Source: UBA4416 sp020846025 (lineage in GTDB: Bacteria > Bacteroidota > Bacteroidia > B-17B0 > Aurantibacillaceae). From it: a DNA stretch of 64,000 nt. Location: the NCBI GenBank assembly GCA_963169295.1, contig CAUJDD010000014.1, forward strand, positions 1 to 64,000, in the 5' to 3' direction. The notes beneath the pieces are model-generated. The model did not search any database, had not been told where the DNA came from, and was given only the letters and a program-made list of their open reading frames with translations. The translations under genes and the position numbers were made by a program. Shown here piece after piece: positions 55,581-62,800 of this stretch (positions within the stretch are counted from its first letter, which is position 1; each line of letters opens with the position of its first letter).

Positions 55581-56603
55581 TTACAAACTCTTTATGCAAT
55601 CAATAAAGAACTTAACTTTATGTTTTTCGGTATCGGGATATAAACCATGACCCAAATTGGCAATATAGCGTTGCTTACCAAATGCCTGAATCATTTTTCG
55701 AGCTTCCTGTTCTATTACACACTCCTCGGCATATAGCAAACATGGATCGGCGTTGCCTTGCAGGGTTTTTTGATGTCCAACTATAATACGTGCATCTTGT
55801 GGATTAATCGTCCAATCAATGCCAATAGTATTACAACTTAATACCGCCATATCAGCAAGGGCAAAATGTGCATCTTTAGCAAATACAGTAACTGGTACTA
55901 TTGGCGATAACTCATTACAAATTTTAGAAATATAATGCAATGAGAAAGTTTTATATTGTTCTTGTCCTAAAACACCTGCCCAACTATCAAAAATTTGAAT
56001 CATATCGGCACCCGCAGCAACTTGAGCTTTTAGATAATTGATGGTACTTTGTGTAATTTTCTCTAATGCCTCGTGAGCTAATTGTGGTTGCTGATATAAA
56101 AACTTTTTAGCCTGACTAAAAGTTTTACTTCCACTACCCTCTACCATGTACGCAAAAATTGTCCATGGTGCGCCCGCAAATCCAATTAAAGGCACCCGAT
56201 TATTTAATCCTTTTTTGCTAAGCTCTATGGCTTTAATAACATACGATAAATCATTTCCGTCTGCAATTCTTAATGCGTCAATATCACTTTTAGATGTTAG
56301 CGTGTTTTCAAACCAAGGACCTTTTGCTTCAATCATTTGATAAGGTAAGCCCATCGCCTCTGGAATTACCAATATATCTGAAAAAATAATAGCGGCATCT
56401 ACACCCAAAATATCAACTGGTTGAATGGTAACTTCCGCCGCTAAATCAGGATTCTTAACAAACTCTACAAAATTTTTCGCTCTGCTTCGAGTTGCTTTAT
56501 ATTCTGGCAAAACCCTACCTGCTTGCCTCATCAACCAAATTGGAACTCGTTCTACTTGCTCACCTCTTGCAGCTCTTAATATAATATCGTTTTGGTATTT
56601 CAT
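55581..56603 (-). CDS. hemE: Uroporphyrinogen decarboxylase
   Basis: Haem pathway enzyme converting uroporphyrinogen III to coproporphyrinogen III. The 340 residues are typical. The N-terminal signature PIWLMRQAGRVLPEY is at about 21-35 and the GFAGAPWTIFAYMVEG segment is intact, as is the FDSWAGVL segment with the conserved aspartate. Monocistronic. Confidence 0.96.
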   Translation of the reverse strand: MKYQNDIILRAARGEQVERVPIWLMRQAGRVLPEYKATRSRAKNFVEFVKNPDLAAEVTIQPVDILGVDAAIIFSDILVIPEAMGLPYQMIEAKGPWFENTLTSKSDIDALRIADGNDLSYVIKAIELSKKGLNNRVPLIGFAGAPWTIFAYMVEGSGSKTFSQAKKFLYQQPQLAHEALEKITQSTINYLKAQVAAGADMIQIFDSWAGVLGQEQYKTFSLHYISKICNELSPIVPVTVFAKDAHFALADMAVLSCNTIGIDWTINPQDARIIVGHQKTLQGNADPCLLYAEECVIEQEARKMIQAFGKQRYIANLGHGLYPDTEKHKVKFFIDCIKSL

Positions 56604-56633
56604 ATTACTTCATTATACTAGTTGAAATTGATG

Positions 56634-56641
56634 TAAAGGTA
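56634..56641 (-). promoter_or_regulatory. Possible -7 box for hemE
   Basis: On the minus strand this reads TACCTTTA, seven of eight matches to TAnnTTTG, 30 bases upstream of the hemE ATG. No clear -33 element. Confidence 0.35.
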
Positions 56642-56745
56642 AGTGAAATATATGAATATACTAAGGTTGTTGTACGCCAATATTTTAAATATAGTTGCTA
56701 GCTTTTTATTACCTTTAGCCATCTTTTAAAATTTGTAATAGTAGT

Positions 56746-57990
56746 ATGATACAGTTCCAAAAATTTAAGCTCAAAAATAATTTAACGGTTATTGTACACC
56801 CAGATAAAAGCACACCAATGGTTTGTTTAAATATTCTGTACGATGTAGGCGCAAGAGATGAAGATGAAAACAAAACAGGATTCGCACATTTATTTGAACA
56901 CCTAATGTTTGGTGGAAGTATCAATATTCCAAATTACGACGAGCCTCTGCAAATTGTAGGTGGAGAAAATAATGCATTTACTACTAACGATCTTACTAAT
57001 TATTATTGCACTGTTCCGGCCGAGAATATTGAAACCGCTTTTTGGTTAGAAAGTGATAGAATGTTGAGCCTTGCATTTACCGGTAAAAGCCTAGAGGTAC
57101 AAAGGAATGTGGTGATTGAAGAATTTAAACAAAGATATCTCAATCAGCCTTATGGCGATGTGTGGTTATTGCTTCGTCCGCTTGCTTTTAAGAAACATCC
57201 ATACAAGTGGGCTACTATTGGTAAAGAAATAAAACACATTGAAGACGCTACCATGGATGATGTGAAATCATTTTTTAAAAAACATTATAATCCAAGCAAT
57301 GCTATTTTAGTGGTAGCCGGAAATGTAGAACTTGAACAGGTTAAGCAACTATGTGAAAAATGGTTTGAACCAATTGATGCAGGTGTTAAGCCACAAAGAC
57401 AATTGCCAGAAGAACCAGAACAAAACGAGTATCGAAGTTTGACCGTAGAGCGCGATGTGCCCGTTAATAGTATTTACAGAGCCTATCACATGTGTAACAG
57501 AAGAAGTGCCAATTATCATACTGTAGATTTATTATCGGATATTTTATCAAGAGGCAATTCATCAAGATTGTATAAAAACTTGATAAAAGATAAACAACTC
57601 TTTAGCGATATCAATGCTTATGTAATGGGCGATATAGATAAAGGATTGTTTGTTATTTCTGGTAAGGTAAACGATGGTGTGAGTATTGAGCAGGCGGAAC
57701 AAGGCATAGATGAGGAAATTACAAAAATACAAACTCAACTTATTAGTGAAGAAGAATTACAAAAGTGTAAAAACAAAATAGAATCAACCGTTACTTATAG
57801 CGAAATGGATATACTGAATAAAGCAACTAATTTAGCTATATCAGAATTGTTAGGCGATGCCAACTTAATTAATCAAGAAATTGAGAATTATGCTAAAGTA
57901 ACTGCTGAAAAAATTCAACAACAAGCGCAACATATACTTAGAAAAGAAAATTGCAGTACTTTGTTTTATCTTAAAAAACAATCTACGTAA
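56746..57990 (+). CDS. M16-family zinc metallopeptidase
   Basis: A 414-residue inverzincin-type protease of the M16B/PqqL-like group. The inverted zinc motif HxxEH is H48, E51, H52 in AHLFEHLMFGG, with a further glutamate in VVIEEFKQR near residue 125. The second half (about 185-400) is the inactive M16 partner domain. No signal peptide is present, so it is predicted cytoplasmic, unlike many Bacteroidota M16 proteins that are exported. Divergent from hemE. Confidence 0.92.
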   Translation: MIQFQKFKLKNNLTVIVHPDKSTPMVCLNILYDVGARDEDENKTGFAHLFEHLMFGGSINIPNYDEPLQIVGGENNAFTTNDLTNYYCTVPAENIETAFWLESDRMLSLAFTGKSLEVQRNVVIEEFKQRYLNQPYGDVWLLLRPLAFKKHPYKWATIGKEIKHIEDATMDDVKSFFKKHYNPSNAILVVAGNVELEQVKQLCEKWFEPIDAGVKPQRQLPEEPEQNEYRSLTVERDVPVNSIYRAYHMCNRRSANYHTVDLLSDILSRGNSSRLYKNLIKDKQLFSDINAYVMGDIDKGLFVISGKVNDGVSIEQAEQGIDEEITKIQTQLISEEELQKCKNKIESTVTYSEMDILNKATNLAISELLGDANLINQEIENYAKVTAEKIQQQAQHILRKENCSTLFYLKKQST

Positions 57991-58018
57991 AGATATAATT
58001 TATTAGCCGAACTCGATT

Positions 58019-58026
58019 TACCTTTG
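58019..58026 (+). promoter_or_regulatory. Promoter -7 box candidate 1 for the CoaD-like gene
   Basis: TACCTTTG is a perfect match to the Bacteroidota TAnnTTTG box, 45 bases before the ATG at 58072. A second perfect match lies at 58049-58056. Confidence 0.45.
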
Positions 58027-58048
58027 TAATAGTATGATGATTAATTGC

Positions 58049-58056
58049 TAAATTTG
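58049..58056 (+). promoter_or_regulatory. Promoter -7 box candidate 2 for the CoaD-like gene
   Basis: TAAATTTG is a perfect match to TAnnTTTG, only 15 bases before the ATG, so it would give a very short leader. No -33 element was found for either candidate. Confidence 0.35.
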
Positions 58057-58071
58057 TAATAAACACGTTAA

Positions 58072-58674
58072 ATGAATTTTAATCCTTTACATACAACTAA
58101 TTCCTTTGCGGAATTATTGAAATTAGAGCAAACAGAATTTCATTTACATCAACATGTTGATTTTGCAACATATAAAGAACAACGCCTCTTATTTTTGAAA
58201 TCACAAAATTCAAGTACCTCTATTCAAGCATTGATAGATTATAACCTGGGCTTTGTTCCAAAAATTGGTTTGTTTGCTGGAAGTTTCAACCCTTTTCATA
58301 AAGGACATTTTAATGTATTGCAAAAAGCTGAAAAATTATTTGATAAAGTTATCATAGCATTTGGGAAAAACCCAGATAAAAACCAACGCACTTGGCCGGT
58401 CCCAAAAACAATAAGCAACCGACAACATGCAGAATATAACGGTTTGTTGACAGACTTGATTGATTCTTTACCTTATGAAGTAACAGTTATTAGAGGTTTA
58501 AGAAATTCAACCGACTTTAACTACGAACAAAATCAATATCGTTACTTACAAGAATTAAAACCAGATATTAAAATCATTAATATTTTTTGCGATAAAGAGT
58601 TTGAACACATTAGCTCATCAGGCATTCGTACCCTTGAGAAATTTAATAAGCATCAAAACTATTTATTGGAGTAA
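58072..58674 (+). CDS. CoaD-like nucleotidyltransferase with N-terminal extension
   Basis: A 200-residue nucleotidyltransferase-fold protein. The GSFNPFHKGH motif (HxGH at 76-79) and ISSSGIR at 180-186 are the two nucleotide-binding signatures. RGLRNSTDFNYEQNQ resembles the RGLR-DFEYE region of phosphopantetheine adenylyltransferase (CoaD), which is normally about 160 residues. Here about 60 extra residues with no recognisable domain precede the fold. It could be a diverged CoaD or a relative with another substrate. Convergent with the omega-amidase gene. Confidence 0.78.
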   Translation: MNFNPLHTTNSFAELLKLEQTEFHLHQHVDFATYKEQRLLFLKSQNSSTSIQALIDYNLGFVPKIGLFAGSFNPFHKGHFNVLQKAEKLFDKVIIAFGKNPDKNQRTWPVPKTISNRQHAEYNGLLTDLIDSLPYEVTVIRGLRNSTDFNYEQNQYRYLQELKPDIKIINIFCDKEFEHISSSGIRTLEKFNKHQNYLLE

Positions 58675-58690
58675 GTTGAACTACTTACGA

Positions 58691-59479
58691 TTACTCTTTA
58701 ATTCTAAATTCATCAGCATCTGATAAAGCAGGAAAAGCAGTTCGGTATTCTTGCAGATATTGGTATGAAAGAGCAAGTGTTTCAGTTTTATCTTCATGTG
58801 CTTCTATCGAGCTTATTATTTCTCCACGAGGATTGATTACCATAGAGTCTCCCGAATGATTGATATTGTGAGCATCTAAGCCAATACGATTAACACCTAT
58901 AACATACGATTGATTTTCAATAGCTCGTGCTATTAATAACTGTTTCCAATGATAATGACGAGCCTCTGGCCAATTAGCTACATATATCAACACATCGTAA
59001 ATATCTTTAGTTGTATTGCGCGACCAAACAGGAAAACGTAAATCGTAACAAATTAATGGGCAAATTTTCCAACCTTTATAGGTAATCATTAGTTTATTTT
59101 TTCCTGCAGTATAATGTTGATGTTCTTTTCCCATTTGAAACAAATGCCGTTTGTTATAATGAAGAACTTCTCCATGAGGGAATACCCAATATAATCGGTT
59201 ATAAAAAACCTCATCTTCTTTAACAGCAACACTCCCTACCATCACACAATCTTTAATTTTAGCCATTTGCAACATCCATTGCAAAGCCTCGCCATCATTT
59301 GTCTCTGCTATTTTTTTTGGATTCATAGTAAATCCTGTGCTAAACATTTCAGGCAACACAATAATATCTGTAGGTGTTGTGATAGCGTGAATTTTCTCTG
59401 AGAAATGTTGCAAATTTTTAGGTATGTCTTCCCAATACAAAGAAGTTTGGATAATACTAATCGTAATGTCTGAATTCAT
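58691..59479 (-). CDS. Carbon-nitrogen hydrolase, omega-amidase type
   Basis: Nitrilase-superfamily amidase of 262 residues with its catalytic triad intact: E44 in LPEMFSTGF, K110 in YNKRHLF and C144 in ICYDLRFPVW. This close similarity to the YafV/Nit2 branch suggests omega-amidase activity on 2-oxoglutaramate or 2-oxosuccinamate. A matching aminotransferase lies upstream on the same strand, beyond a pair of hypothetical genes, which supports a shared amino-acid transamination/salvage role. Confidence 0.9.
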   Translation of the reverse strand: MNSDITISIIQTSLYWEDIPKNLQHFSEKIHAITTPTDIIVLPEMFSTGFTMNPKKIAETNDGEALQWMLQMAKIKDCVMVGSVAVKEDEVFYNRLYWVFPHGEVLHYNKRHLFQMGKEHQHYTAGKNKLMITYKGWKICPLICYDLRFPVWSRNTTKDIYDVLIYVANWPEARHYHWKQLLIARAIENQSYVIGVNRIGLDAHNINHSGDSMVINPRGEIISSIEAHEDKTETLALSYQYLQEYRTAFPALSDADEFRIKE

Positions 59480-59486
59480 TTTATAA

Positions 59487-60140
59487 CTATTCGTAATATT
59501 CTTTATTAAACATTAATGCTGCTTTTCTAATTTGTTTGTTTTTTAATGACTTGTAAATTTGCGCTACAACAAGAGACGTTGCACAAGTAGCCAAACCACC
59601 AATAAAAAATGTTCTTTTTAATGCAATTTCTTCTGGCGTGTTATAACGATGTCGCAAAGCAAAATATGCGCCTCCTACTGCTGAAACCGGTGCTAAAATA
59701 TTAAATGCTATTTGACCATTCTTTCTACTCTCTGCTGTTATTAAGGCGTCATTTAATTCATACGAATTTGTTTGCGGATCTTTTTTCATCATCATTTTTA
59801 AAGCACTTGCATGTGTAATATCTTTATTTCGCAAAGCAATATGATTGTCTTCAACTATAAATAAATGTTCCTTTATGAGCGTATCCGATGTTTTAGCTCT
59901 TAACTGAAATCGAGATTCTATTTTTCCGTTTTCATAAACGATTTTAGCAACCTGGTGATTGCCTATTTTTCGAATGATGCCATCGGGGTTATAAAAATTT
60001 TTATACGACACCTCGGTTTGAGAAATTTCCATAACACGTACCAAAAGCGTTTGTTGGGTGGTGGTAAAAATAGTGTCTTGTGCTTTTATAAAAAACGTTA
60101 TACCAAAAAAAGAAATTATAAAACAGAGCCTCTTTTTCAT
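59487..60140 (-). CDS. Exported hypothetical protein, paralogue 2
   Basis: A 217-residue protein of unknown function with a signal peptide (about 1-20, ending FIKAQ). Its first domain (residues 25-75) contains TEVSYKNFYNPDG and VYENGKIESRFQ, and its C-terminal half has two hydrophobic segments near 145-160 and 175-195. It is related to the gene immediately upstream in both domain layout and the TEVSY/NEVKY motif. It starts 3 bp after that gene's stop, so the pair is translationally linked. Confidence 0.72.
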   Translation of the reverse strand: MKKRLCFIISFFGITFFIKAQDTIFTTTQQTLLVRVMEISQTEVSYKNFYNPDGIIRKIGNHQVAKIVYENGKIESRFQLRAKTSDTLIKEHLFIVEDNHIALRNKDITHASALKMMMKKDPQTNSYELNDALITAESRKNGQIAFNILAPVSAVGGAYFALRHRYNTPEEIALKRTFFIGGLATCATSLVVAQIYKSLKNKQIRKAALMFNKEYYE

Positions 60141-60143
60141 GCT

Positions 60144-60845
60144 TTATTTATTGTACGTTTCGGCAATTTCAATTTTCTTATGTGTTCTTTTTTTCTTGTT
60201 TATAATAGAAAGGGTTAAGCCAGTAGTTCCAGCAGCTATACCCAATCCAAGGCCAACAGTAGCTGGAGTATAGTTAGCATAAGATGTTGAAGAAATAATT
60301 GCAGAAGTAATAAGTCCTACAAATGGCGCTACAATTGAAACCGCTAAGCCACTAAAGCCAAACACATATTGTTTTACTTTATATCTATTCATATCCTTAA
60401 ACTGATTAAGCATTGTTGTTCTTTTGGCTACATCAGGTTCTTCGAGCACCAATTTTTTAAGTTTCATTTCACCTATTTGTTTGCCCGAATAATATAATCG
60501 AGCACCTCTAATATCAATTTTTTCATGATATAAAGGGTTGGGTTTAATATTGGCAGGATATGAAGAGTGATACGTAATAGTGGGTGAAGACGCAGCAACT
60601 GTAATTGAACTTGTAATAGTATCAATAGCACCATTTGCAAATTTAATATACCTAATTTCTGATTTATTACTAATGTATAAAGGCCCTTCTATATTATCAA
60701 AACGATGGTACTTAACTTCATTAATACCTATTTCGGAAATTTTGGTTGCTAAAGAGTTTTTATTTATAAAGTGAATAGTGTCTTGGGCTAAAGCCGAAGT
60801 AGTTATTACTAAAATTACAATGCAAAATTTAATGGTATGATTCAT
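60144..60845 (-). CDS. Exported hypothetical protein, paralogue 1
   Basis: A 233-residue exported protein of unknown function. It has a signal peptide (about 1-20, ending ALAQ), then a domain with NEVKYHRFDNIEGPLY and RYIKFANGAIDTI, an LYYSGKQIGEMKLKKLV linker, and two hydrophobic helices near 160-185 and 190-215 followed by a lysine-rich end. Similar in design to the next gene; the pair probably arose by duplication. Likely inner- or outer-membrane associated. Confidence 0.72.
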   Translation of the reverse strand: MNHTIKFCIVILVITTSALAQDTIHFINKNSLATKISEIGINEVKYHRFDNIEGPLYISNKSEIRYIKFANGAIDTITSSITVAASSPTITYHSSYPANIKPNPLYHEKIDIRGARLYYSGKQIGEMKLKKLVLEEPDVAKRTTMLNQFKDMNRYKVKQYVFGFSGLAVSIVAPFVGLITSAIISSTSYANYTPATVGLGLGIAAGTTGLTLSIINKKKRTHKKIEIAETYNK

Positions 60846-60903
60846 TTTAAAAAATGTTTAGTGTATTAAAAACAAGCTATTTACTTATAGTTAAAGATAC
60901 AAA

Positions 60904-62046
60904 TTAAATTTTACAAATTATCTCGGCTGCTTTTTCGAGTGTTTCATTTTTCTTTGCAAAACAAAAACGGAGTAAGCTTTGTTGTGTTTTTTGAGTATAA
61001 AAAACAGATAATGGTATAGTAGCTAATTTTTTTTCTTTCGTAAGACGTATTGCAAATTCATCATCATTTTCATTGGTTATGTTTTTGTAATTTAATAACT
61101 GAAAATAAGTACCCTGGCATGGTTCAATGATAAAACGAGAGGGAGCAACTAGTTGTCGGAAATAATCTCTTTTGCTTTGATAAAAACTATGCAACCCTTG
61201 ATAATTTGAAGGTGTTTTCAAATACTCAGCTAAAGCCATTTGTAAGGCGTGATTAACAGAAAACACCAAGAACTGATGAACCTTTCTAAACTCATTCATT
61301 ATATCCTGTTTAGCTGCCACATAACCAATTTTCCAACCAGTGGCATGCACCGTTTTTCCAAATGAAGACACAATAATAGATTGCGATGCCAAATTTGGAA
61401 ACCTTGCCACGCTTTGGTGTGCTTGAGCATCAAACACCATGTGTTCATACACCTCATCACTTACTACAATGATATTTTTTCCATACACTAATTGCTCTAA
61501 TTGCAATAAATCTTCTTTAGATAAGGTGGTACCACTTGGGTTATGAGGTGTGTTAATAATAATTAATCTTGTTTTGTGATTAATCGTTTGTTTCACAATA
61601 TCCCAATTGATTTTAAACCCTGGGTATTGAAGTGGAATAGATTTTACAACACCACCATTTACTTCAATAGCCGGAATATAACTATCGTAATTAGGTTCAA
61701 ATAAAATAACCTCATCCCCCGCTCTAACAAACGCAGCAATGGCTGTAAAAATACCTTGCGTGGCTCCAGCAGTAACCGTAATTTCGGTATCAGGATGATA
61801 ATTAACTGCATAACAATTAGCTAAGATTTCTGAAATGGTTTCTCTTAAAGCTTGCGCACCAGGCATAGGCGCATATTGATGATATCCACCCGAACTGTAT
61901 TTTTTTACTAAATCCAACAGTGTAGGGTCGCAATCAAAATCAGGAAAACCCTGAGAAAGGTTAATAGCTTGGTGTTCTTTAGCTAAGGCACTCATAACAG
62001 AAAATATGGATGTGCCAACTTGAGGTAATTTTGAATGAAAAACCAT
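60904..62046 (-). CDS. Class I/II PLP aminotransferase, YbdL/methionine type
   Basis: A 380-residue fold-type I aminotransferase. The PLP lysine is K231 in SSFGKTVHATGWK, and NTPHNPSGTTL and SDEVYEHMVFD are the usual cofactor-site segments. It most resembles the methionine/glutamine-type aminotransferases (YbdL and KAT/GTK-like enzymes), which pair with omega-amidases. The omega-amidase gene lies 1.4 kb downstream on the same strand. Substrate assignment is inference. Confidence 0.88.
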   Translation of the reverse strand: MVFHSKLPQVGTSIFSVMSALAKEHQAINLSQGFPDFDCDPTLLDLVKKYSSGGYHQYAPMPGAQALRETISEILANCYAVNYHPDTEITVTAGATQGIFTAIAAFVRAGDEVILFEPNYDSYIPAIEVNGGVVKSIPLQYPGFKINWDIVKQTINHKTRLIIINTPHNPSGTTLSKEDLLQLEQLVYGKNIIVVSDEVYEHMVFDAQAHQSVARFPNLASQSIIVSSFGKTVHATGWKIGYVAAKQDIMNEFRKVHQFLVFSVNHALQMALAEYLKTPSNYQGLHSFYQSKRDYFRQLVAPSRFIIEPCQGTYFQLLNYKNITNENDDEFAIRLTKEKKLATIPLSVFYTQKTQQSLLRFCFAKKNETLEKAAEIICKI

Positions 62047-62085
62047 TTTTTTTTACAATTTAGGAGCAATTTGCTAAAAAAATCT

Positions 62086-62093
62086 TATTTTTG
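62086..62093 (+). promoter_or_regulatory. Promoter -7 box upstream of tRNA-Cys
   Basis: TATTTTTG is a perfect match to TAnnTTTG, about 48 bases upstream of the tRNA. The gap also holds the divergent aminotransferase start. Confidence 0.5.
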
Positions 62094-62141
62094 CTACCCC
62101 TTATTAATAAATTAAACTATTTTTATAAGGAAGAGCAAAAT

Positions 62142-62212
62142 GGTCCTGTGGCCGAGCGGCTAGGCAGAGCTCTGCAAAAGCTTGTACAGCGGTTCGAATC
62201 CGCTCGGGACCT
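62142..62212 (+). tRNA. tRNA-Cys (anticodon GCA)
   Basis: A complete cloverleaf of 71 nt can be folded. The acceptor stem GGTCCTG pairs with CGGGACC (one G-T pair), and the anticodon stem GAGCT pairs with AGCTT around the loop CTGCAAA, so the anticodon is GCA. The T loop contains GGTTCGAATCC. The discriminator base is T, as expected for cysteine tRNA. The CCA end is not encoded. Confidence 0.97.
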
Positions 62213-62214
62213 CT

Positions 62215-62256
62215 AAAATCCTCTGAATCACTTGATCTCAGAGGATTTTTTGTTTT
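62215..62256 (+). terminator. Rho-independent terminator after tRNA-Cys
   Basis: A 12-bp inverted repeat (AAAATCCTCTGA at 62215-62226, complement at 62238-62249) with an 11-base loop leads into a T-rich tract. It lies just three bases after the tRNA. Confidence 0.92.
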
Positions 62257-62800
62257 TATCAGACCCAAAATAAAACCTTTTCTATTAGGCGGCATTTAAT
62301 TTGGTTGTAAGCTCCCAATTGAACATAAAAAATAAAACAAAATGATAATATGAGTTCATTCTATCAACTATTCAAAAAATGCAGAAGCCAACAAAGTAGG
62401 GTTGAATGTAAAATTGCACAAAATAACATCTTGGTTACGGTGTTTGGAAACGGAAAAAGTAAAACAAGATAAATCAATAGTTGTCATCTAATACGAAAGT
62501 ACTGTTTATTTTTTACAATTACAAATGCGCAACTAAAATTCACCGAAAACACTGTATTTTATTGATTAATCAGAGGTTTTTGTATTTTAATTAAAGAATG
62601 ATTAACTTCGTCAATAAATAAGTTATGGACAAGTTTAAAAAAACGACACAACTATGATTAAATTGATACGAGCAGGACCATATTTAATTTTCGACTCTTC
62701 TTGACAGCTCATTACGGCTGACAAGTTTATATTGACTTTACCGGCAAGTCATTAAACAGCGGATTAATTTCTTTTAGTTCAAATAAAAAAATCAAGTAAA
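62257..62800. other. Intergenic stretch with no convincing gene
   Basis: About 540 AT-rich bases between the tRNA terminator and the WG-repeat lipoprotein. The only ATG frame of note is 62350-62472 on the plus strand, about 40 codons with no recognisable motif and no good ribosome site; I do not call it. No repeat, hairpin or mobile-element end was recognised. Confidence 0.5.

Noticed and set aside
62104..62295. Minus-strand frame of 63 codons over the tRNA-Cys gene
   Set aside because: It is antisense to a perfect tRNA and its terminator, and this kind of translated tRNA shadow (GPERIRTAVQAFAELC) is a well-known spurious call.
62350..62472. Plus-strand frame of about 40 codons between the tRNA and the WG-repeat lipoprotein
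   Set aside because: No ribosome site, domain or compositional signal supports it.
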